DNA of 64,000 nucleotides. It comes from HKCCE3408 sp039183205. GTDB lineage: Bacteria > Pseudomonadota > Alphaproteobacteria > Rhodobacterales > Rhodobacteraceae. Position 1 is the first letter of the stretch. Every line of letters begins with the position of its first letter. The translations under genes and the position numbers were made by a program. This document shows positions 1 to 7,670 of this stretch, in pieces. Below the pieces are notes generated by a model. That model was given only the letters and a program-made list of their open reading frames with translations, had not been told where the DNA came from and searched no databases. The stretch spans positions 1 to 64,000 of the forward strand of contig JBCDBR010000024.1 of NCBI GenBank assembly GCA_039183205.1, given 5' to 3'.

Positions 1-66
1 ATGAAGCCCTTCATTGACCCGCGCAACGATCCGTTCCCGAAGGTCAAGCGACAGCGATCCGCCCAT
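1..66 (-). CDS. IS630-family transposase, N-terminal fragment (runs off the window)
   Basis: Reading the minus strand from 66 gives 22 residues, MGGSLSLDLRERIVARVNEG and onward. The SLDLRERIVA segment is typical of the first helix of the IS630 transposase helix-turn-helix domain, and the ATG has a strong GGAGG ribosome site 5 to 9 bases upstream. Only the start of the gene is in the window, so neither the DDE catalytic domain nor intactness can be judged. A different small HTH protein is possible, but the match to the family start is good. Confidence 0.65.
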   Translation of the reverse strand, partial: MGGSLSLDLRERIVARVNEGLH

Positions 67-145
67 GATCCACCTCCAAATAGGGGGAACCACAAAATGC
101 CGACCAAGGAAATCCTATCGATCCAGATTTTCAGAACGGGGCTCT
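1..145 (-). mobile_element. End of an IS630-family insertion sequence (partial)
   Basis: The first 66 bases encode, on the minus strand, a peptide that resembles the N-terminus of IS630-type transposases. The about 80 bases between its start codon and the stop of the neighbouring deacetylase gene would be the terminal part of the element. IS630/Tc1-mariner elements insert at TA dinucleotides, and a TA lies exactly at the stop codon of the neighbouring gene (145-146), so the boundary is placed there by inference. The other end lies outside the window, so the inverted repeat cannot be confirmed. Confidence 0.45.
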
Positions 146-2216
146 AGCGTTCTTGCAAAACGGCCGAGACCGGCACCAAGGCGACGCTTTCGGACCGCTC
201 GCCCAAGGCCCAACTGAACAACGCGGCGATGACCTCTGGTCCGGCCGGCGCCACGACAATCGCACTGCCACTTTGCACGGTTGTGAAAGCCGCGCGATCG
301 AGGATGCGGCCGATCTCTTCTGGTGGTTGGGCGGCGTCGATCTCCCGAAAGAGCGTGGCCGCACTCAGACCCGCGCGCGCCGCGCTGCGTTCGGCACTAT
401 TGAGCCCGCGTGGATAGGCCACCAATCCGTGGCCGCTTTGCTCCATCGCAGACAAGACCGTATCGAGCGCTGAGCGGTCGCCTTGGATCGCAGAGGCTGC
501 ATTGTCCAAAAACGCAACCGTTTCCGGCAAAGCACTGAGCGCGTCATCGAGCCGGGTCGCAAAATCATCGCCTGCAAGATCGCCCGCAGCGATCATGACT
601 TCAAAGCCCGCCGCGCGATAGGCCGCAGCACGGTCCGCGGCGGCCTCGGCGCGCGGATCGACGGCAAAGCTGATCGGAAGCGGCAATTCGTTCAGGATAT
701 CGGCGTCGATGGGTTGCGCCGGATCGTCCCGCAAGATCACCGCCATCCGCGGCCGCACGTCCTCGGGATCGGTCGCGGCCGCGAACGCCTCAAGCGCGGG
801 GCGCGGCGGCTGCGGAATGGCCACCGCCTCAGGGGCCGGAAGGGTCGCCGCACCGGTGCCAAAGCGGCTGACCGGGGGCAAGCCGATCCCGACCGTTGCA
901 TCGCCTGCATTGCCGACGATCGGGCTGCGCACGATGGGTTGTGGCGGGGTCGCGATCTCCGCGTCTTCGGGGCCGCCACTGATCGGCGGTACGGGGACCT
1001 GCATAGCCGGCGCGGGCGGCGTATCGGGCAGGTCCTGCGACATAGCCGATTGCGGCGCGGGCGCCGGCGGGGCGGGCGGCGGAGGCGCGGGCGGCTGCGG
1101 CAATGGAACTGGCGGGCCGGCTTGCGCAAAACGAGGCAGATCGGACGCCTCTTCGATGCGGCCGGGCGACACGATATCCGGCGCCTCTGTGATCGCCGGC
1201 GACGCGGCGGGGTCATCCACGGCTGGGGCCGAGGACGCGGCTACGGGGACGAGGCTGCCAGGCGGGTCCGTTGCGGCAAGGGCCGAGGTGTCCGCGCTTA
1301 GGGATGCGGAGGGCGCGTCGGCGGTCGCTGGATCATTCAAGCCCGCAACTTGCGAGGCCACAACGGGACTTGCGGTCCCCGGCACAGGCGGCACTTCGGT
1401 GCCTAGGCGGGGTTGCGTTCCAGGCTCGGGAGCGGCGTCTGCTAAAGCGGTCGGAAGCGTTAGGGTCGAATGGGCCGTACGCGCCGGCCAAATCGCCGGA
1501 TTGGGCGCAGAGCTGAGTGGGGTTTCGGGCGTGTCCAAAACGTGGGCCGCGTATTCGGGCACGAATGCGGGCTGCGGCGCATCTTGTTGTAGGTCAATCG
1601 CGACGGGCATATTGGGCGCGGTGATGTCTTGCAGACGCACCTGAACCACCACCGGATCATCCGCTGTGAGGCCGCGTGCCGCCGGGTTCAGGACCTGAGG
1701 CGCCGGCAGGGTCGCGACATCGACCCCCGCATCGGGCGATTGCGGTGCAACAGCGGCCTCGGGGACCGGCGCGTCGCGACGGCCAAGATCGGTCGTGTCC
1801 GTCGCGATCTCTGCGGCGCGATCGGTATCCCCCGACACGTTATCCGGCGTTTCGATGTCTGCAATGTCGACCGGATCGGCCTGGCTGGTCGCCGGCGTAT
1901 CGGCGCGGCCTTCGCTTGCGATCTCCGTTGGATCGCTGGCCGGATCGGGGCGCTGATCGCCGCCCGTGTTCGGGCTGTCGATGGCATTTGCGACACCCGC
2001 GCCCTCCGCCTCAACCGGAGCCAAGCGGGTGTCGGTCGGCACGTCAACCGGCGGCAAAGCGGCCAATTCCGCTGCCCCGTCGAGCGTGGGCATCGCGATG
2101 TCTTCGACCACCGGATCGGCAGGTTCGGTCAGCGACAACGACAGCATCAAGGTCAGCACCGCTGCCACGATCCCGCCCCATCCAAATCCGACAACGAAGC
2201 CTTTGAACATGCCCAT
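144..2216 (-). CDS. Divergent polysaccharide deacetylase family protein, membrane-anchored
   Basis: This 690-residue protein has an N-terminal membrane anchor (about residues 5-30), a very long Ala/Pro/Asp-rich low-complexity stretch (about 35-440) and a C-terminal domain (about 455-690) that begins RPRMAVILRDDPAQ and ends VALVPVSAVLQER. That C-terminal domain matches the divergent polysaccharide deacetylases, which have the NodB-like fold but lack the full metal-binding set. They probably act on the periplasmic side; the substrate is unknown. The low-complexity linker makes it longer than typical relatives. The stop codon coincides with the inferred IS630 junction, so the last residues may have been altered by insertion. 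It is divergent from trpG. Confidence 0.75.
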   Translation of the reverse strand: MGMFKGFVVGFGWGGIVAAVLTLMLSLSLTEPADPVVEDIAMPTLDGAAELAALPPVDVPTDTRLAPVEAEGAGVANAIDSPNTGGDQRPDPASDPTEIASEGRADTPATSQADPVDIADIETPDNVSGDTDRAAEIATDTTDLGRRDAPVPEAAVAPQSPDAGVDVATLPAPQVLNPAARGLTADDPVVVQVRLQDITAPNMPVAIDLQQDAPQPAFVPEYAAHVLDTPETPLSSAPNPAIWPARTAHSTLTLPTALADAAPEPGTQPRLGTEVPPVPGTASPVVASQVAGLNDPATADAPSASLSADTSALAATDPPGSLVPVAASSAPAVDDPAASPAITEAPDIVSPGRIEEASDLPRFAQAGPPVPLPQPPAPPPPAPPAPAPQSAMSQDLPDTPPAPAMQVPVPPISGGPEDAEIATPPQPIVRSPIVGNAGDATVGIGLPPVSRFGTGAATLPAPEAVAIPQPPRPALEAFAAATDPEDVRPRMAVILRDDPAQPIDADILNELPLPISFAVDPRAEAAADRAAAYRAAGFEVMIAAGDLAGDDFATRLDDALSALPETVAFLDNAASAIQGDRSALDTVLSAMEQSGHGLVAYPRGLNSAERSAARAGLSAATLFREIDAAQPPEEIGRILDRAAFTTVQSGSAIVVAPAGPEVIAALFSWALGERSESVALVPVSAVLQER

Positions 2217-2343
2217 ACCCGTTGTGATCTCTACCGTTCTCGTCTCGGGGCGCTTGACCCCGCGCGGCGGCTGTTCAACAAGTATAGCCCGCGCTTTCGC
2301 CGCCTACACCCCCTAATCTCGACAAGGGATGTTTTGACCAGCC

Positions 2344-2925
2344 ATGCTGCTTCTGATCGACAACTACGACAGTTTTACGTATAATCTCGTGCATTATTTG
2401 GGCGAGTTAGGGGCCGAGATACGGGTCGAACGCAATGATGCCATAGATGTCCAGGACGCGATGGGACTAAAGCCTGAGGCCATCGTGTTGAGCCCCGGAC
2501 CAGGCTATCCCGACAGTGCCGGTATCTGCCTTGCCCTAACGCAAGCGGCCGCGGAGACACAGATACCGCTCTTCGGCGTTTGCCTCGGCCATCAGACGAT
2601 TGGCCAAGCGTTTGGTGGAAGCGTCGTGCAGCATATAGACATCGTGCATGGGAAGCTTGGCGAGATCCGGCATCACGGCGTCGGGGTATTCGACGCTCTG
2701 CCCTCGCCTTTGCAGGCGACGCGATATCACAGCCTGGTTGTGGACCGCGACACGCTCCCGCCGGAGCTTGAAATCACAGCCGAGCTCGCCGACGGTACGA
2801 TCATGGGCGTGCGGCATCGCAGCCTGCCGATTGAGGGTGTGCAGTTCCATCCCGAAAGCATCCGGTCCGAACACGGCCACCAGATGCTCCAGACCTTCTT
2901 GAACAAGACCAAGGTGGGCGCATGA
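2344..2925 (+). CDS. trpG: Anthranilate synthase component II / aminodeoxychorismate synthase glutamine amidotransferase
   Basis: This 193-residue class I glutamine amidotransferase hydrolyses glutamine and supplies ammonia to anthranilate synthase component I (tryptophan pathway). Such subunits often also serve folate synthesis (PabA role). It begins with the family signature LLIDNYDSFTYNL. The nucleophile is Cys80 in GVCLGHQ, and the His-Glu pair is H169/E171 in QFHPES. It overlaps trpD by 4 bp (ATGA), so it is the first visible gene of a trpG-trpD-(DUF3592)-trpC-moaC-moeA operon. The synthase partner trpE is not adjacent; the upstream neighbour is a divergent deacetylase gene. Confidence 0.95.
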   Translation: MLLLIDNYDSFTYNLVHYLGELGAEIRVERNDAIDVQDAMGLKPEAIVLSPGPGYPDSAGICLALTQAAAETQIPLFGVCLGHQTIGQAFGGSVVQHIDIVHGKLGEIRHHGVGVFDALPSPLQATRYHSLVVDRDTLPPELEITAELADGTIMGVRHRSLPIEGVQFHPESIRSEHGHQMLQTFLNKTKVGA

Positions 2926-3938
2926 GCGATCAGATGAAGCCGCTTTTGGCGGCGGCCGTCGACCGACCATTAAGCCATGACGAGGCCTCCCAAGCGTTTA
3001 CGCTGCTATTCGCGGGCGAGGCCACCGATGCACAGATCGGTGCCCTGTTGATGGCGATGCGGATGCGCGGCGAGACTGTCGAGGAAATCGCTGCTGCGGC
3101 CTCCGCAATGCGGGCGAAATGCCGTGCCGTGCGCGCGCCGGCGGGCGCGATCGACATCGTTGGCACGGGCGGCGACGGAAAAGGCACGCTCAACATTTCC
3201 ACCGCGACGGCCTTTGTGGTGGCCGGCGCCGGCGTTGTGGTCGCCAAGCACGGCAATCGGAACCTCAGTTCCAAATCCGGGGCAGCCGATGCGCTCACGC
3301 AAATGGGCGTCGATGTCATGGTCGGCCCCGATATCGTGGAACAGGCGATCGCCAGCGCCGGGATCGGCTTCATGATGGCGCCGATGCATCATCCCGCCAT
3401 CGCCCATGTCATGCCCGCCCGCCAGCAGATGGGCGTACGCACGCTGTTTAATCTCTTAGGCCCGTTAACCAACCCCGCCGGCGTCAAGCGTCAACTGACC
3501 GGCGCCTATGACCCGGGGGTTCTACGACCCATGGCCGAGGTTCTAGGTGCGCTCGGCTCTGAGGCGGCGTGGCTTGTCCATGGCGATGACGGCACCGATG
3601 AGCTGTCAATTGCCGGGCCGTCCAAAGTGGCCGCACTTGCAGATGGCGCGGTCACCGAGTTAGAAATCACCCCATCGGATGCGGGGCTGCCGACGCATCC
3701 ATTTGACGCCATTCTTGGCGGCTCACCGGAGCAAAACGCCAATGCCTTCGCGTTGTTGCTGAACGGCGATGGGGGCGCCTATCGCGATGCGGTCCTGCTT
3801 AATGCGGCCGCCGCGTTGTTGGTCGCCGGCGCGGTGTCCGACCTGCCCTCGGGCGTTGAGACGGCCGCCACAAGTATCGATAGCGGTGCTGCCAAGGACT
3901 GCCTCACACGGCTTGCCTCGGTAACCCGAAGCGCATGA
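2922..3938 (+). CDS. trpD: Anthranilate phosphoribosyltransferase
   Basis: This 338-residue enzyme transfers phosphoribose from PRPP to anthranilate, the second step of tryptophan synthesis, in the cytoplasm. The PRPP loop VGTGGDGKGTLNIST is near residues 80-95 and is followed by AKHGNRNLSSKSG, both typical of TrpD. The N-terminal helical domain and full length are standard. The start ATG lies inside the trpG stop (4-bp overlap), which indicates translational coupling. Confidence 0.97.
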   Translation: MSDQMKPLLAAAVDRPLSHDEASQAFTLLFAGEATDAQIGALLMAMRMRGETVEEIAAAASAMRAKCRAVRAPAGAIDIVGTGGDGKGTLNISTATAFVVAGAGVVVAKHGNRNLSSKSGAADALTQMGVDVMVGPDIVEQAIASAGIGFMMAPMHHPAIAHVMPARQQMGVRTLFNLLGPLTNPAGVKRQLTGAYDPGVLRPMAEVLGALGSEAAWLVHGDDGTDELSIAGPSKVAALADGAVTELEITPSDAGLPTHPFDAILGGSPEQNANAFALLLNGDGGAYRDAVLLNAAAALLVAGAVSDLPSGVETAATSIDSGAAKDCLTRLASVTRSA

Positions 3939-3987
3939 CGTAGCAAATACGCTCGCCGCCTGGCGGCATCTCGGCTATGTTTGGATT

Positions 3988-4452
3988 ATGCTGGCTGGGT
4001 TTATGAGACATGGAATGCCGCTCGGCGCTTTGGCGCTTGCCGCCGGTTTGGTGATTTTGGCGATCGATTGGCTGTTGGTGCTGGACGCGCCGGGGGAGCA
4101 AATTCGCGAAAGCGTCGTCTCCGATGTGGGCGGTGCGGCCCTTGTCGTAACTGGAATGGTGATTTTGGGCGCGGTCTGGCTACAGCGCGGGGATGCTTGC
4201 CGGTTCCAGCGCGAGGGCATCGCCACCGAAGCAGTTGTGAAAGATCTCAAGCTCGGCTTTTTCGGCACCGATGTCACGCTGGCCTTTGCCGATCAATCCG
4301 GTGCGCAGCACCAGGTCACGCTGCGTGGCTCAAATCTCGCCCTGCAACCCGGCTTTGGTCCCGGCACATCTCTGCCCATCCGGTATCATCCGGACAATCC
4401 GAGGCTTCTGCGGTTCCAAGACACGCTCGACACGCTCGCGCCGCGCCACTAA
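3988..4452 (+). CDS. DUF3592 domain membrane protein
   Basis: This 154-residue protein has two hydrophobic segments (about residues 10-30 and 48-66) followed by a soluble beta-rich domain ending in IRYHPDNPRLLRF. The last part is the hallmark of DUF3592 proteins, whose function is unknown. It probably sits in the inner membrane with the C-terminal domain in the periplasm or cytoplasm. It lies between trpD and trpC with 49 bp before it and 10 bp after it, so it is probably co-transcribed with the tryptophan genes, an unusual insertion in this operon. Confidence 0.7.
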   Translation: MLAGFMRHGMPLGALALAAGLVILAIDWLLVLDAPGEQIRESVVSDVGGAALVVTGMVILGAVWLQRGDACRFQREGIATEAVVKDLKLGFFGTDVTLAFADQSGAQHQVTLRGSNLALQPGFGPGTSLPIRYHPDNPRLLRFQDTLDTLAPRH

Positions 4453-4462
4453 GACAGCTCGC

Positions 4463-5257
4463 ATGGCAAGCATTCTCGATCAGATCAAAACCTATAAGCT
4501 TGAAGAAGTTGAAACGGCCAAGGCCGCACGATCACTGACGATGATCGAAAGCGACGCGCGCAGTGCACCGAATGTGCGCGCCTTTGGCGATGCGCTGCGC
4601 CGCGCATCGGAAACCGGCTATGGTCTGATTGCCGAGATCAAGAAGGCAAGCCCGTCTAAGGGACTGATCCGAGAGGATTTTGATCCGCCGGCGCTGGCCC
4701 GCGCCTATGCCACTGGCGGGGCGACCTGTCTGTCGGTGTTAACCGACACGCCTTCGTTTCAAGGCGCGCCCGCATTTCTGACCGAGGCCCGCGCGGCGAC
4801 CGAGCTCCCGGTGTTGCGCAAAGACTTTCTCTACGACCCCTATCAGGTGGTTGAGGCGCGCGCCTGGGGGGCCGATTGCATCTTGATTATCATGGCCAGC
4901 GTGTCCGATGCACAGGCGCAAGAGCTTGAAGATGCCGCATTTTATTGGGGCATGGATGCTCTGATCGAGGTGCATGATGCCGCCGAGATGGACCGCGCGT
5001 TACAACTCCGCTCGCGGCTCATTGGCATAAACAACCGCAATCTCAATACGTTCGAGATCGATCTTAACACAACACGAACACTTTCCGCCAAGGTGCCAGC
5101 GGGCCATTTGTTGATCTCTGAATCGGGGCTTTACGCACCGCAAGATCTGGCCGAAATGGCCGCGCATGGCGCGCGGGCGTTTTTGGTCGGGGAAAGCCTG
5201 ATGCGGCAAGACAACGTCGCCTCGGCAACCGCGGCACTGCTTGCGGATCCGGTATGA
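4463..5257 (+). CDS. trpC: Indole-3-glycerol phosphate synthase
   Basis: This 264-residue TIM-barrel enzyme closes the indole ring from CdRP. The family start MASILDQIKTYKLEEV fixes the ATG at 4463; the frame is open further upstream but that part overlaps the DUF3592 gene in another frame. Signature segments are EIKKASPSKG (substrate-binding lysines), VLRKDFLYDPYQV, GINNRNLNTF and ISESGL, all in the expected order. It overlaps moaC by 4 bp. Confidence 0.96.
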   Translation: MASILDQIKTYKLEEVETAKAARSLTMIESDARSAPNVRAFGDALRRASETGYGLIAEIKKASPSKGLIREDFDPPALARAYATGGATCLSVLTDTPSFQGAPAFLTEARAATELPVLRKDFLYDPYQVVEARAWGADCILIIMASVSDAQAQELEDAAFYWGMDALIEVHDAAEMDRALQLRSRLIGINNRNLNTFEIDLNTTRTLSAKVPAGHLLISESGLYAPQDLAEMAAHGARAFLVGESLMRQDNVASATAALLADPV

Positions 5258-5733
5258 GCGGGCTCACGCATTTCGATGCCGATGGGCGGGCGCAGATGGT
5301 GGATGTGTCGGACAAACCCGATACCGCGCGCATTGCTATGGCCGAGGCTCATGTCCGGATGGCGCCATCGACGCTCGCAATTGTCACAGCGCGCAAGGCG
5401 AAAAAAGGCGATGTCGTCGCGGTGGCCGAATTGGCGGGCATTCAAGCGGCCAAACGCACGGCCGATCTCATTCCACTGTGCCATCCCCTGCCCCTATCAA
5501 AGGTCGCGCTTGCGGTGGAACCTGACCCGGCGCTCCCGGGCCTGCATGTGGTGGCGACGGTCAAGACGACCGGCCCCACGGGCGTCGAAATGGAGGCGCT
5601 GAGCGCTGTGTCGGTTGCCGCATTGACCATCTATGACATGCTCAAGGCCGTCGATCGTGGCATGGAGATTGGCGGCGTTCGGGTGTTGCTAAAAGACGGC
5701 GGCGCGTCGGGCCGGTACGAGGCGGAGGGGTGA
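5254..5733 (+). CDS. moaC: Cyclic pyranopterin monophosphate synthase
   Basis: This 159-residue protein converts the MoaA product to cyclic pyranopterin monophosphate in molybdenum cofactor synthesis. It shows the MoaC pattern: an N-terminal THFDADGRAQMVDVS, the IPLCHPLPL motif near residue 75, and TGVEMEALSAVSVAALTIYD with the catalytic Asp and Lys region (MLKAVD). It is coupled to trpC (ATGA overlap) and to moeA (its TGA overlaps the moeA GTG start). Confidence 0.96.
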   Translation: MSGLTHFDADGRAQMVDVSDKPDTARIAMAEAHVRMAPSTLAIVTARKAKKGDVVAVAELAGIQAAKRTADLIPLCHPLPLSKVALAVEPDPALPGLHVVATVKTTGPTGVEMEALSAVSVAALTIYDMLKAVDRGMEIGGVRVLLKDGGASGRYEAEG

Positions 5734-6902
5734 TCTCGACGCAGGAGGCGCTTGCCGAATGCTTGGCGCTGGCTGCACCGGTCGGCCATGAGATTGTGCC
5801 GCTTTTACATGCTGGCGGCCGGGTTCTGGCCAGCACGCTGACAGCAACGCGGGATCAGCCGCCCTTTGCCACCTCGGTGATGGATGGCTATGCATTGGAT
5901 GGGGCACGCCCTGGCGCGCGCTATCGCGTGGTCGGTGCTGCCCCGGCGGGGCATGCCTGGCCCGGCACGCTCCAACCCGGCGAGGCACTGCGCATTTTCA
6001 CGGGCGCGCCAATTCCAAAAGGTGCCAGCCAGGTGGTGATCCAAGAAGATGTCACGCGCTCGGACGACACGATCACGCTTGCCGACCGGCTTGACGCAAA
6101 GGCCAATATCCGGCCTCCGGGGACGGATTTCCGCATCGGGTCCGAGATCGCCAGCGGCCGCGTCCTGTCGCCGGCCCTGGTCGCGCTCGCGGCCGCGATG
6201 GGCCACGCGGACCTAACCGTTTCCCGCAGACCGGACGTTGCCATCATGGCGACGGGCGACGAATTGGTCCCCCCCGGAGGCACGCCCAGGCCGGACCAAA
6301 TCGTGGCCTCAAATAGCTATGGTCTGAAAGCGATGGCCGATGCGGCCGGAGCAAACGCACGGCTTTTGCCGATTGCAGCGGATCGAAAGGACAGTCTTGA
6401 GACAGCCTTCGGCCTTGCACGGGATGCCGATTTGGTCGTCACCATCGGTGGCGCCTCGGTCGGCGATCACGATATCGTCGGCGCGGTGGCCGCCGATCTG
6501 GGCATGGCGCGGTCATTTTACAAAATCGCCATGCGGCCAGGCAAGCCGCTGATGGCCGGAAAATTGAGCGCCTCCGCGCTGTTAGGATTACCTGGCAATC
6601 CGGCATCGGCCATGGTTTGCGGCCAGATCTTCATGGTCCCCATGATCGCGGCAATGCTGGGCCTGCCGGCCGGACCCGCACCCCGGAAACAGGCGCGCCT
6701 GGCGGTCGATATCGGTGCGAACGGCCCGCGTGAGCATTATATGCGCGCAACCCTAGACGGCGACGCGCTTACACCGGCTGACAGCCAGGACTCGGCGCTT
6801 TTGACGCGCCTGGCAGCGGCAAATGTGCTGCTTGTGCGCCCCCCGAATGCGCCGGCCTGCCGGGCCGGCGATACGGTCGATTATGTCCCGCTGATCGCAT
6901 GA
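5730..6902 (+). CDS. moeA: Molybdopterin molybdenumtransferase
   Basis: This 390-residue enzyme inserts molybdate into adenylylated molybdopterin. The GTG start at 5730 overlaps the moaC stop (GTGA). Typical MoeA elements are DQPPFATSVMDGYAL near the N-terminus, ATGDELVPPG followed by ASNSYGLKAM, the VTIGGASVGDHD segment, and PGKPLMAGKL with GLPGNPASAM. Length and domain order are normal. It is the last gene before the lexA promoter. Confidence 0.95.
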   Translation: MISTQEALAECLALAAPVGHEIVPLLHAGGRVLASTLTATRDQPPFATSVMDGYALDGARPGARYRVVGAAPAGHAWPGTLQPGEALRIFTGAPIPKGASQVVIQEDVTRSDDTITLADRLDAKANIRPPGTDFRIGSEIASGRVLSPALVALAAAMGHADLTVSRRPDVAIMATGDELVPPGGTPRPDQIVASNSYGLKAMADAAGANARLLPIAADRKDSLETAFGLARDADLVVTIGGASVGDHDIVGAVAADLGMARSFYKIAMRPGKPLMAGKLSASALLGLPGNPASAMVCGQIFMVPMIAAMLGLPAGPAPRKQARLAVDIGANGPREHYMRATLDGDALTPADSQDSALLTRLAAANVLLVRPPNAPACRAGDTVDYVPLIA

Positions 6903-6915
6903 TTCCTGTCAATAA

Positions 6916-6955
6916 TTGACACAGACCAAGAACAGGGATAGAACATTTCCCGAAC
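6916..6955 (+). promoter_or_regulatory. lexA promoter with two overlapping LexA boxes
   Basis: TTGACA at 6916-6921 and TAGAAC at 6939-6944 are separated by 17 bases and form a good sigma-70 promoter. Three GAAC elements at 6930-6933, 6941-6944 and 6952-6955 are each separated by exactly 7 bases, giving two overlapping GAAC-N7-GAAC boxes, the known alphaproteobacterial SOS box. They cover the -10 region, so LexA bound there would block its own transcription. Confidence 0.88.
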
Positions 6956-6983
6956 GAAGCCCTGTCACTGAGGGAGAGCAGAC

Positions 6984-7670
6984 ATGCTGACGAAGAAACA
7001 GCTCGACCTGTTGGAATTTATCAACAAGCGGATGCAACGCGATGGCGTGCCGCCATCTTTCGATGAGATGAAAGAAGCGCTCGACCTGCGGTCGAAATCC
7101 GGTATCCACCGGCTTATAACTGCGCTTGAAGAACGCGGCTTTATCCGCCGGCTGCCGCATCGTGCCCGCGCGATTGAGGTTGTGAAACTGCCCGATGCGT
7201 TGGAAAATAAATCTGGCTTTTCGCCGCGCGTGATCGAGGGCGACAAAACCGACCCGCCCACGGGCGCGATACCGATTTCCGTGGGCGCTGAGGAATTGCC
7301 CGTGATGGGCCGCATCGCGGCCGGCACACCGATCGAGGCGATCAGCCACGCGTCTCACTCCGTTGCGGTTCCGCAGACGATGCTGACCGGCGGAAAATCG
7401 CACTATGCGCTTGAAGTTAAGGGCGATTCCATGATCGACGCTGGCATCAACGATGGCGATATCGTGGTGATCGAAGAAGGCGCCACAGCAGATAACGGAG
7501 ATATCGTGGTGGCGTTGGTCGAAGATCAGGAAGCCACGCTAAAGCGGTTTTTCAAACGCGGTGAGATGATCGCGCTTGAGGCGGCAAACCCCGCTTATGA
7601 AACACGGATGTTGCGGGGCGATCAGGTCAAGGTTCAAGGCCGTCTGGTGGGCCTTATCCGAAGCTATTGA
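6984..7670 (+). CDS. lexA: LexA repressor (SOS response)
   Basis: This 228-residue repressor controls the SOS regulon and cleaves itself when RecA is activated. The N-terminal winged helix (residues 1-65, MLTKKQLDLLEFINKRM) binds DNA. The cleavage site is Ala113-Gly114 in GRIAAGTPIEAI, the catalytic Ser is S149 in KGDSMIDAGI and the general-base Lys is K187 in ATLKRFF. It is transcribed from its own promoter with LexA boxes. Its 3-prime end overlaps the convergent comEC gene by 7 bp. Confidence 0.97.
   Translation: MLTKKQLDLLEFINKRMQRDGVPPSFDEMKEALDLRSKSGIHRLITALEERGFIRRLPHRARAIEVVKLPDALENKSGFSPRVIEGDKTDPPTGAIPISVGAEELPVMGRIAAGTPIEAISHASHSVAVPQTMLTGGKSHYALEVKGDSMIDAGINDGDIVVIEEGATADNGDIVVALVEDQEATLKRFFKRGEMIALEAANPAYETRMLRGDQVKVQGRLVGLIRSY

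Noticed and set aside
483..1644. Overlapping plus-strand open frames
   Set aside because: They run opposite the low-complexity linker of the deacetylase-family gene and reflect its biased composition.
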